Shown piece by piece: positions 7,601-16,578 of a stretch of DNA of 17,589 nt. The position numbers were made by a program, and so were the translations under genes. Numbering within the stretch: the first letter of the stretch is position 1; each line of letters begins with the position of its first letter. Under the pieces are notes generated by a model. That model made no database searches. It was not told the DNA's origin and worked only from the letters and a program-made list of their open reading frames with translations. This DNA is from Fragilaria radians (lineage: Eukaryota > Bacillariophyta > Fragilariophyceae > Fragilariales > Fragilariaceae), in assembly GCA_900642245.1 (NCBI GenBank), contig CAAAJI010000035.1, positions 212,704-230,292 on the forward strand, written 5' to 3'.

Positions 7601-9633
7601 ATGTCTCCTCCAGACGTTGTATCTCTCACTCGGCCGAGTGTGTCGGAATGGATTGCACAAGCTATTGCAGATACTGGATGCCAGATCGTATATGGAGGTC
7701 ACGGTGGTGCACTGGTCCCATTGGTCAATGCCGTTTGTTCACATCCTTCCTTAACTTGGGTGTGTGCTCGTAATGAACACGATGCTGCAACGATGGCGGC
7801 TGCTCATGCGAAATTGACAGGTGGATTAGGAGTTGTCATAGCGACGTCAGGCCCTGGCGCAACGAATCTCGTCACGGGTCTCATGGAAGCACAAATGGAC
7901 AACGTGTCGCTTTTGGCAATTACTGGAATGAAACCGACAGCTCAATTGGGATATGCTGAATTCCAAGACGTCAATCAAAGTCGTTTATTTTCTGGCGCGG
8001 GTATTGAGTGGAGTAAGGATACTGCGAGTGTGGATGGAGTCATCCCACTTCTGCGTGATGCAGTCGCTACTGCTCTCACACGACGAACCTGTGCTCATTT
8101 GGCGATCCCTGTTGACATACAAGCAGCATCATCTCCATTACCCTTTCAGCATTTTTGTGCGTCATATGCTAATGTGCGCACACATCCCCCACACGTAGAT
8201 TATATTGTTATCAATGAGGCAGCAGAGACTTTAGTCGGAGAGCATGCAAAGCTCCCTCGTAATATCATTGTCGTAGGATTGAGGGGATGCTTTTCTGAAC
8301 GTCAAGAAGATAATGTTGGAGCGTCAATATTAGAGTTAGCTGAGGCTCTAAATGCACCGATTCTGACTCGACTTGATGCCAAGGGGATCATTGATGAGAT
8401 GCACCCTCTTTCCTTTGGTGTCGTTGGGGTGCATGGAAAACCTGGAATGGAACACGCAGCCACTCTAATCTCTTCATCAGATCGTGTAATAAGCATTGGT
8501 GTTGATGACGAGACATTATTGGTCTGTAATCTAGCTGGCTTGCAAATCAGGCGGGTCATTGAAATCGAACCAGACGCATTTGGACTTTCTACTAGGTTTA
8601 CTGCAGAACATTCTTTGGTAGGTAACATAGCTGATATATGCACGCAATTAACATCAAAAGTGGAAATCCTACGAAGCAAACAGAAGAAAAAGGCTAATAT
8701 CGCCAAGGCTATTCTCGAAACGTGGAAGAATCAAGAGAATACCTTAGTTCATCCTCGCATGAATTTTGATTACATGAACTACCAAAACCCCATCCGTGGA
8801 CTGCGGAATGGGCAATTATTGCCATCTCTTCCTGAGATTGATTCACTTTGTAGGGATGCTGAAAGGCTATGGTCTGCATTTCATGAAGGAGACGTAAGTA
8901 TCTTTGATTGATACATGGATGATGCAATTCACATTTCTGATAAATTCTGTTGCAGTGGACGTGTGTATCTTCAATTCGAGTGGGATTGAAATATCAGACG
9001 GATCTCTCCGACAGCTCTCCCAACTACTGCCATCCAGCCTTGGTGATGGGTGCAATTTCACGAGCAAGGAGGGATCCATCTACCAGTCAAACTTCCCGAC
9101 ATTCTACAATTTGTGTGGATGTTGGTGACGTCACTCTTTGGGCATCCCTTTCGCTTTCACTTCAGGCTGGTTCTCGTACACTATACTCGGAGCGTCTTGG
9201 AACTATGGGCTATGCCTTAAATGCGGCTATCGCTGCGATCCTGGCACAGCCTTCTCCTGCAGGTGCCACGGTCCTTGCTGGCGATGGCGGCTTCCAAATG
9301 AGCCTACAGGAGCTTGCTACATTTCAACAGATGCGTAGGCCTGGAGATAAGCTTCTATGCGTCGTCTTTGATAATCAATGTCTTGGCCGTGTGGCATTTG
9401 GATTTGACAATGCGAAAGGATGTGAAATGGTTGGGCCTGACTACGTGGCTCTAGCAAAGGCGTATGGAGGAGATGGAATTCTACTCAATAAATCTTCGGA
9501 TGCTGATGCTGTGATTCAGAGGGCTATGGCTGCAGAAGGCCTCTACTTAATTCATGTCCAAGTAGATCCCAATGTTAAGGCCGATATGGCAACATTCAAG
9601 GATAACTCTCTAAAAATTATGAATTCTGGCTAA
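7601..9633 (+). CDS. ThDP-dependent enzyme, acetolactate synthase/pyruvate oxidase-like (two exons, 656 aa)
   Basis: Exons 7601-8893 and 8956-9633 join in phase 0 after residue 431. The fold order is that of the ThDP decarboxylase/synthase superfamily. The N-terminal PYR domain (about 10-180) has NEHDAATMAAAHA with the probable activating Glu59, then SGPGATNL. A central domain spans about 205-345 (AKGIIDEMHPLSFGVVG). The C-terminal PP domain (about 455-640) has DVGD, LGTMGYALNAAIAAI and the Mg-ThDP motif GDG(540-542)-x27-DN(570-571). Family members usually end this motif in NN. The acetolactate synthase hallmark GARFDDRVTG is not present; the equivalent place reads SIGVDDETL, so true branched-chain amino acid synthesis is doubtful and the substrate is unknown. 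The protein is longer than typical 550-600-aa relatives because of a linker at about 355-455. ATG 7601 is the first Met after an in-frame TGA at 7493; no transit peptide follows it. Confidence 0.88.
8894..8955 (+). other. Spliceosomal intron, 62 nt, phase 0
   Basis: The donor is GTAAGTATCT at 8894 and the acceptor TTCTGTTGCAG ends at 8955. Removal joins the frame ending HEGD to the frame beginning WTCVSS and links the ThDP central domain to the cofactor-binding domain. Retention would stop translation at TGA 8909-8911, so splicing is needed for an active enzyme. Confidence 0.88.
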
Positions 9634-9740
9634 TGTATAAAACTTTAAAGTTCAGGGATCATTGATTACAGCTTGCTTGAGAATCTTTTATCGAAATACA
9701 AATTAAACACTTCATATCATTTAAAACATACATATTTGCA

Positions 9741-12700
9741 TTAATGCCTAAAGAGAATTTTGGTAGCCCTTGCAGTTGCGATACCAAGTTCAAGAGCTTC
9801 ATCAAGAATCTTTTTACAGACAGGAGTTGCGCTTGATATGACAGTCCTATTTCCATCCGGACCCCCTCTCATTGAACATAATTCACGTAGCTGTTCATAA
9901 TTACATATCGAAGTTACCTCTTCCACAAGTTCGCTAAATATATCATCGCATTCGCAAGTCAAGAACCACCAACTCCCTCCAAAACCTGGCTTTAATTTTA
10001 CCACGTCTCTTTGGCTCAAATCGATCGGAGTATCTACCAACACAATGGCCAAGATGACTTCCTCAGGCATGTCACTTCTACAAGCGACTTCTATCGGTAG
10101 CATTCTATCAGAGTTCCTCACCTTCACAGTAGCGGGAGCAATTTTGAGAATTGACAATGCAGCTTGTGGATCTCCGTAGTCTTCACTGAGGAGCAAGTGA
10201 AGTACATTGCATTGATTAGAGTCTTGCATTAAGGCTGCGTTCACGCCACCTGGTCCTCTAGCGATAGCCTCAATAACTTGCCACCCAGATCCGGCCTCGA
10301 CTGCTACGGATAACGCATTTCTACCTAGTTTATTTTTTACCATTGTGCATTGTATTGTATCGTCATCGCATTCTCCAGTTAAGCTTTCAGAATAAGTCGT
10401 TGTATCATCAAAAGTTTCATCGTCGCCACTTGAATGCACCTTCTCAACGAGACGAAGACCTTCTTGAGATGTTGCCTGTCTTTCAGCCTCATCTAGCAAC
10501 ATGTAAAGGATATCGACACCAACTTCGCCCTCGAGTACTGCAGCAGCAACATGAAGTGGCAAATTGCCTTCGTTGTCAGCAACAGCAATACCACCAGGAA
10601 ACTGCTCCAAAATGACACCCACAAAATCAGCACCGTAAACCATCTCACCCGAAGCATTCGCAAGAGGATTGACACAAGCTTGAATGGCAAAGTGAAGTGG
10701 AAGCATACCATCGTTGTTACGAACAGATGCGCCGCTCGAGAAATATTCTCCAAGGAGTATTGCCATTTCTATGTTCCCCGATGACGCAGCCATGTGAATT
10801 GGTAAATTTCCATCTTGATCGAATTTATGAACGGCAGAGGTAAACATTTCCACCAGATCATGGTTTAGATCTTCTGGGGCTGCCGAGATCAAATCAATTG
10901 CATCATTTTCGTCGGACCAAAGAAAATTACTCGCTCCATAGAAAGCTAATTTATGTAGCAAATATTGACTTGTAGTTACCTCCATCATTTCTGCAAGCCA
11001 TGGGTTGGCACTTAGAAGGTATGCGATTTGATCCCAATTGCGTCTTTCTATCGCTTTAATTGCTTGTTGGTGACGCTTTGTAAGAATCGTTGGAGACATC
11101 ATTAATGTTGCTGCTTTTACAGGGCCTGTGTAAACATCACTTGCTTCACTAGTCGTACCGTCAGTATCAATGATTGCTTGATCGATTTCATCGTCATCTA
11201 GAGCTAAAGAGTCCTCAAGGAAAGAATTTCTTTTTGGATCGTTATAATCCAAAGTTAAGGGTTTATATCCCAAACCTGGACGAAGGCTTCGTTCAGGAGT
11301 TGCTGGATCAGATGAGCTGTTTGAAGGATTTGAGCTTGCCAAACTTGGTAGCTGTTGTTGCAAAGATTTCATTTCAAAAGTATGGTATTCTTCAGTTTCT
11401 ACCTCTTCTTGTCGATGTGTGTTACTGCCACTCGAGATTATTCGACGAATACTCTCAGGAAAAACTTGAAAAGAAGAAGTTGAAGTCGATTTTTCTTCCG
11501 TGGATTGTCTCTCTTTTTGATTTTCTCGAAAAGCAGCGACAGCACGAATCTCGGATCCGTCATCAAGGGAAGACGACTTTCCGGTTATAATCGAGAATAT
11601 TCCATCGGCCACAATGTTGACTCCTCTTCGGAAGGAGGACGACGTTGTCTCCAATTGCCTTTCCATCGCTCTGCCAGAATGATCTGCTGTTATATCACTT
11701 GATGGAGATAACAGATCAAGAAGGGAACCTTTTCCTCGACTTTGACTTCGAGGAGTCAGACGATCGTTTGATACGAAAGAAAATGATGAAGAATTGTCTG
11801 ACACTTCAGTCCTCGCAAGCGTGGAATGTTTGGAGGCTTTACACTGTTTTTTGTCCTTGCTGAACCTGCTTTGATTGCGAAAGTTCTGTTCGGTGTCACC
11901 TCTTTGGCTGTCGATTTCGCTTCGCCTACATGAATTAAATTCTTTATAATCGGGATCATGGTTTTTGTTGTGCCTAAGTGAGCCACCTGTTTCTGGAATT
12001 GCTGCCAATTCCTGAGATCGAGATATGAGATAATTTGCTTGAGGAGAATCATCATGAGTTGTGCCGTTCATACGACGAACTTTTTCAAAGAAATCTGAAT
12101 CCAGAGTGCCTATAGTACCCACTGAGGTAGCTTCCGATATTCTTCGAGTTCCAACTACATATTTGCCTTGGGATGAATTAGTACATGGCTTACGAGTATA
12201 TCTGACATATTCCAAAGGGTTGGAGTCATTCCTTTCTATTTTTGTTTCAAATAAGTTTGATTCTAAATTCCGGATTGTTCCCATTGAATTCGATTCGGAG
12301 CCACGACTTTTTTGACTCTGAAGGAATTGTTCATACTGTTCTGATACTCGGCCTTGACCAGAGTTTCCTATCTTCCAAGATTCTCTCTTATCATTTGTTA
12401 GCTGATCAAATACTTGCGTAAATGGCGTATTTCCCTGAATAATTTCCATTTCATGCCTTTCTTTCTGCTCAGAGGGTTGTATTGAACTGTTTTTTGGCGT
12501 TGTATTGTAATCACGAAAACTTCGCGTTGTTCCATCCAACGAGGAAGCTTGTTTCTCTTTGTGGTACCTTACTGGAAAGTTGCACCTGCTTATATTTGGT
12601 TTCGAAACACAATCATGGGCTTGAAATTGGGCTACTAAGCCATTGAATTTTAATACATCCGGGGAAAGGAGATTTTGCTCATCGTAAATCGATAGTGGCT

Positions 12701-13493
12701 CCAGAAACTGTCCATTGGAATCAACTGGATGCTTGTATTTATATTTCCTTGAACTTTCTGACGTCTCTCGTCGAGGTAAGTGTACCATCCAAGATGCTCT
12801 ACGGTCGAATGGGATATTGGGATTACGCGAATATCGATAATTGTAAGAATTTCGTTTTCGTCTTGCTAGTCCTAGTTTCCAGTCTTGAAAGTTAGTAACT
12901 GGGGACTCGTCAGAGCTTGGACTGCATTGTGGTCGCTTCCAACGCTTTGAGGGTGTAGCTATTGGAATTTTCTGGGAAGAATTTAGGTTTTGGATCATAG
13001 CAAAAGCTGCTTCAAATCGAGCATTTGGACGAGGCCTCGTGTGCAGTACACTGCGATTGCTAGTTTCTTTTGAAAGATTTTCCTTGCTATCGCTTTCGTT
13101 CTCGCCCTGGAGTTGAAAACCTCTCTCTCGAATGCGATCTCTTCGTTTTTCAAATTCCCTTTGACTCACTTTTAATAATGCACGCCTTCCCCTTGAAATA
13201 CGCGGCTTCAATTTCATTTTAAATTTTTTCCCGTACGATGACTCACTACAGGTGCTAACTCCGTCGTCTGAAAAAGCGCCATCAACATCAGTTACATGTT
13301 GTGGTGTTTGATACAAACGAATTATTCTTTCTTTCACTGTTCTTGCTCTTGTTTTATGATGAAATTGCGCCCATCGAAGCTGCGCTTCTGTTGGTCTTAA
13401 ATCATTGTTGTTGAATCCACTGATATTGGTGCTATTCTTCACCTTAGTCGCATTAACAGAAAGTCGTGTAGCATTTCCAAGGCTCTCCACCAT
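9741..13493 (-). CDS. Large ankyrin-repeat protein with diatom-type C-terminal block (1250 aa)
   Basis: This is a single uninterrupted frame from ATG 13493-13491, with A at -3 and G at +4, to TAA at 9743-9741. Residues 1-780 are Ser/Arg/Asn-rich and predicted disordered, with a basic segment at about 89-126 (KKFKMKLKPR, RRDRIRERG). An acidic stretch (LALDDDEIDQ) precedes the folded part. From about 808 the sequence turns helical with ankyrin-like units: QDGNLPIHMAASSGN (893), NNDGMLPLHFAIQ (926), DNEGNLPLHVAAA (973), NKLGRNALSVAVEAG (1054), DSNQCNVLHLLL (1091) and NSDRMLPIEVACRS (1127). After them come GGSWWFLTCECDD (1172-1184) and MRGGPDGNRT (about 1208-1217), a pattern I associate with diatom ankyrin proteins of unknown function. 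A scaffold or protein-binding role is inferred from the repeats. No membrane segment or catalytic motif is seen. It converges on the ThDP gene with a 107-bp gap. Confidence 0.87.
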   Translation of the reverse strand: MVESLGNATRLSVNATKVKNSTNISGFNNNDLRPTEAQLRWAQFHHKTRARTVKERIIRLYQTPQHVTDVDGAFSDDGVSTCSESSYGKKFKMKLKPRISRGRRALLKVSQREFEKRRDRIRERGFQLQGENESDSKENLSKETSNRSVLHTRPRPNARFEAAFAMIQNLNSSQKIPIATPSKRWKRPQCSPSSDESPVTNFQDWKLGLARRKRNSYNYRYSRNPNIPFDRRASWMVHLPRRETSESSRKYKYKHPVDSNGQFLEPLSIYDEQNLLSPDVLKFNGLVAQFQAHDCVSKPNISRCNFPVRYHKEKQASSLDGTTRSFRDYNTTPKNSSIQPSEQKERHEMEIIQGNTPFTQVFDQLTNDKRESWKIGNSGQGRVSEQYEQFLQSQKSRGSESNSMGTIRNLESNLFETKIERNDSNPLEYVRYTRKPCTNSSQGKYVVGTRRISEATSVGTIGTLDSDFFEKVRRMNGTTHDDSPQANYLISRSQELAAIPETGGSLRHNKNHDPDYKEFNSCRRSEIDSQRGDTEQNFRNQSRFSKDKKQCKASKHSTLARTEVSDNSSSFSFVSNDRLTPRSQSRGKGSLLDLLSPSSDITADHSGRAMERQLETTSSSFRRGVNIVADGIFSIITGKSSSLDDGSEIRAVAAFRENQKERQSTEEKSTSTSSFQVFPESIRRIISSGSNTHRQEEVETEEYHTFEMKSLQQQLPSLASSNPSNSSSDPATPERSLRPGLGYKPLTLDYNDPKRNSFLEDSLALDDDEIDQAIIDTDGTTSEASDVYTGPVKAATLMMSPTILTKRHQQAIKAIERRNWDQIAYLLSANPWLAEMMEVTTSQYLLHKLAFYGASNFLWSDENDAIDLISAAPEDLNHDLVEMFTSAVHKFDQDGNLPIHMAASSGNIEMAILLGEYFSSGASVRNNDGMLPLHFAIQACVNPLANASGEMVYGADFVGVILEQFPGGIAVADNEGNLPLHVAAAVLEGEVGVDILYMLLDEAERQATSQEGLRLVEKVHSSGDDETFDDTTTYSESLTGECDDDTIQCTMVKNKLGRNALSVAVEAGSGWQVIEAIARGPGGVNAALMQDSNQCNVLHLLLSEDYGDPQAALSILKIAPATVKVRNSDRMLPIEVACRSDMPEEVILAIVLVDTPIDLSQRDVVKLKPGFGGSWWFLTCECDDIFSELVEEVTSICNYEQLRELCSMRGGPDGNRTVISSATPVCKKILDEALELGIATARATKILFRH

Positions 13494-13962
13494 TTTACGA
13501 ATTTTAACTCTCCAGTGGGATGTAGGTACGGTTAAATCTCAACAAGATTCAAAACTAAGCGTTACGGGATAAATATTCGGTGATGAATATATCGCCAGTT
13601 AAGAAAAACGAAAAGGTGTACTAACTACTAACATAGTATCAGTCGAACGACATGCAGTCCCCCTTGTGAATCAATTCACTAACAACTTTCCCTTCAATTA
13701 GGAAAAAGGTAAACCTGACTTGAGCAAAGAAGCAAAAATATGATTCATAACATCAAATATATATCTTAGAATGTTACGCGTTTTAAGCAAAGCAAAGAAC
13801 AAAAAATAACTTAACGCAAGCAAATCATGCCTTTATGAATTAGGTTGATGCTAGCAACATGATTCTTCACTTCAAAAAATGCTGACATTTTTAATTTTGG
13901 GCAAGTATAGTGAGCCTATAACAACTTCGTATTTTAGCATTGAAGTTGTGCCTTTCTTTGAA

Positions 13963-14198
13963 TAAGGTTATGGGACATGGAACTTAAAATTTGAAGGAGC
14001 ATTGAAAGCAGCAATATGCAGGATAGCATATAGATAAAGAAGATAATAATGTATTTCAAAACATTATGTGGTGATATTGGATAAAGTTAATGGGATCTAT
14101 AATTAAAAGTTGAAATGAGCATTGCAAGCAATGATGCACAGAATAGCATTCCCTAACGCATGGATAAAGAAGGAAATAATCCATTTAAAAAAATACTA
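13963..14198. repeat. Degenerate direct repeat, two copies about 119 bp apart
   Basis: Copy 1 (about 13963-14066) and copy 2 (about 14082-14198) share an ordered series of matches: TAAGGTTATGGGA/TAAAGTTAATGGGA, GAGCATTGAAAGCA/GAGCATTGCAAGCA, ATGCAGGATAGCAT/TGCACAGAATAGCAT and ATAAAGAAGATAATAATG/ATAAAGAAGGAAATAATC. Copy 2 carries an insertion of about 10 bases before GGATAAAG. This is an old tandem duplication in non-coding sequence. Confidence 0.7.
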
Positions 14199-14359
14199 CA
14201 TGAATAATCAATCTGTGGAAAAAATGCATGAAATAAAAGATAACATTTTTTGTCGAATTAATCTGCCCATAACTATGGAATGGGATATGAGATGTATTCG
14301 TGTACAAGCATTAGATACCTTAAGTACTGCCTACTACGACTAAGAACATATTCTATAAC

Positions 14360-14482
14360 GAGGGTACATTTACTAAAATATTTAAAAAAGCATGGTCTAT
14401 ATGGTGCACATTCCAATTTGCAGACTATTCAGATAGTCTGCACAGAACAAGTGAGTGCGTTTTTTTCCAAAAATGTACCCTC
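14360..14482. repeat. 123-bp foldback element (MITE-like or hairpin RNA candidate)
   Basis: The outer arms GAGGGTACATTT (14360-14371) and AAATGTACCCTC (14471-14482) are perfect 12-bp inverted repeats. At the centre TGCAGACTAT (14419-14428) pairs perfectly with ATAGTCTGCA (14433-14442) around a four-base loop. Between them A-rich left and T-rich right segments allow partial pairing. Two nested perfect stems on nearly one axis give a long imperfect hairpin. No clear target-site duplication flanks it. It could be a miniature inverted-repeat transposon or a small-RNA precursor. Confidence 0.65.
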
Positions 14483-14881
14483 TTCTCCCTTATGAACTAC
14501 TTCCAGATAATTTAAATAGCCCTAAAAATTTAAAAAAGTAAATCAGATCTAATTTTGATCTTGCTTTTTCTTTATACTTACTCTCAAAGGTACCATCTAG
14601 ATTGTTGAAAGCTTCATAGAAGATTGGTTGAGAACCTGATCCAAGAAGAGAATCATCCACTAAATACAATCTTAATTTGTTTAATGTCAGTTTAGGAGAC
14701 TTCAAAATAGTATAAACCTAAATTGACGGATACTGCATACCAGTCTTTGCACTTCTGCATATGCTGAGATGATATTGGAGTCCTAACGGAATTATTAGAG
14801 TTCAGGAAACTCTATTTGTTGTTTCGATGTTGCCCGGTTCTTCTACCAGAGATAGGTGACATGAACCTCTCTAGGGAAGGC

Positions 14882-15300
14882 TTGAACATTCCCAAAATCG
14901 TGGACTTAAATTGGGTTACTATCACATCGAGCTAGATTCTGATGCTCAAAGGTTAAAAAATTGCCCCTGATATTTGTCAAAGTGTTATAGACAAACATGT
15001 CCAAGGCATGGAACATGTAGCCTTTATGATTTGTAAAAAATGTTTTTTTTCAGGTGTCATATCCGGCCTAGTCATTGAAATTTCTGAACAATGTTGAAGA
15101 AACACCAATTCTTCATCGTTCACAATATTGATTTTTAAAACAAATTGCAATCCAATCTAATGGAGGAAACAAGGCGTAGTGAGAAAGTCAAAGAAAGAGA
15201 AAGTAATTTGCAATTTTTTAATAAATGGTAAGTGATAACATTTACAAGCAGCGTGCAATTTTAGGATATTATCAGAGCCTTTTAAAAGACCATATCCCGT
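14882..15300 (+). pseudogene. Ty3/gypsy reverse transcriptase relic
   Basis: Blocks of a gypsy reverse transcriptase appear in order but in shifting frames. IPKIVD (14888-14905) matches the PIPKI-DLL segment. LKLGYYHIELDSDAQRL (14905-14955) matches the D---GYYHI-LD core. APDICQSVIDKHVQGMEHVAF (14963-15025) matches the APDIFQ-V segment that precedes the YIDD box. About 210 bases on, KQRAILGYYQSLLKDHIP (15246-15299) resembles the R-FLG--NYYR segment. The expected KLEGF-YAT stretch and the PWGKY-RLPMG stretch between these blocks are missing, so the domain has collapsed through internal deletions and frameshifts. No LTRs, integrase or intact frame remain. Confidence 0.7.
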
Positions 15301-16578
15301 TAGAGAAAAGTATACGAAGGGAAAATATGAATCCAAAAAGGAATTAAAAGAGAAAAAAGAATCCCTGCCTGTTACTCCATGTACGAAATCTCCAGGTCAC
15401 TTGAGGGAAAATGGCATACCTTGACATAGGAGTGAAAGAGATCATTGCTTCAATGTAAAAAGGTATAAGGATATGAGCAACAGTTACAATAAAAAGTAGT
15501 TAATAGGTTATGATATGTTAAGGTATACCGACATTGGAGATTTTCTTAGTGTTTGTCCAATAAAATGTGGCTAATAAGGATATTCAGTGTACTTACACTT
15601 CCCTTTATTGGCAGCGGAATTACCTGTTTAACTTTCCAATTTCAAACTTAGAGGATAAAGTTATGCTTAATTAGTCAAATTTAATGATGCTTAACTATTT
15701 CTTTTTTAATTCAATGTATATGCAGTTGTATCCATGACCATATAACTATTTCAAAGAGGTACATATAAATTTAGTAATTTGAATCATGTTACACTCCAAC
15801 GCCTTACTTGATTGGGATTCATAATCCAGTTTCGTGAATAGTCAACATCAGACAATAAAGTTTCGTTTTACTACTTAAAATGGAGCAACTTTAGTTACAG
15901 GAAAAATTGAATTGCGAAAAAATCCTTACAGAGCAGAAGTGAAAACGAAGAAAATGGGTTACACATTCAACCTGATCAATGTGGGTTCAGAATAATTGAG
16001 AGGGTTATAATCTCGATGATTGCTACATTTCCCCTTTTGAGCTAGTCTTGCTCTTTTTATCAATTCTTTGTAAGTGGACAATTCAGAGAACATTCAGATA
16101 TTAATAGGATCTCCATTCTTTTTTCTAGCTTTGATATCTTTCAAGACCTTCAAGTGTAATCTCAAAGGATTCAAAAACTTTAAAAGTTCAATTTGCTTTC
16201 ATTTTTTTTGCCTTACATGGGATAAGTATTCTACACTCTGCTTCATTAGAAAAAGCCGTGATTGAGATTATCTATGGATACTTTTCAATGTGTCAAGTGG
16301 ATATTTAAACCAGTGCGGCAAATTCATGGACGTATTGTTTAATTGGGGAGCGAGATATACTCTATTTACACATAATTTAAGAAGATAGCATACGATGATG
16401 ACACTATGGTTCATTTCTCGTAGGAACTTTAGTGTTGCTTCATATAATGTAGCATGAGTGTATTCTATTTTTTGAGAGGGTATCCAATGGCATTTTTCTG
16501 GATTTTAAACTTGTACACGGACAGACGTTTAAAGTTTGATAAAAGGAGTAAAGTGACATACCATATCATTATATTTCC
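15301..16578. other. Intergenic, no supported gene
   Basis: AT-rich sequence with only short frames (for example 16074-16265 on plus). The left part may be further decay of the gypsy relic, but I recognise no RNase H or integrase motif. The last few hundred bases should contain the OTU gene's promoter; no specific element is identified. Confidence 0.45.

Larger units (their letters stand above)
13494..14881. other. Gene-poor region with repeats
   Basis: The first 200-300 bases should hold the promoter of the minus-strand ankyrin gene; no TATA box was picked out. Beyond that lie the degenerate tandem repeat (13963-14198) and the foldback (14360-14482). The frames at 14122-14343, 14280-14495 (plus) and 14490-14705 (minus) overlap these repeats or show no recognisable content, and are not called as genes. 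Confidence 0.45.

Noticed and set aside
8302..8706. 134-aa minus-strand frame
   Set aside because: Antisense shadow of the ThDP enzyme exon 1, which has clear family motifs.
11174..11590. 138-aa plus-strand frame
   Set aside because: Antisense shadow of the ankyrin protein gene.
14122..14343. 73-aa plus-strand frame
   Set aside because: It starts within the degenerate tandem repeat and has no recognisable content.
14490..14705. 71-aa minus-strand frame
   Set aside because: Abuts the foldback element; no domain, splice signals or family resemblance.
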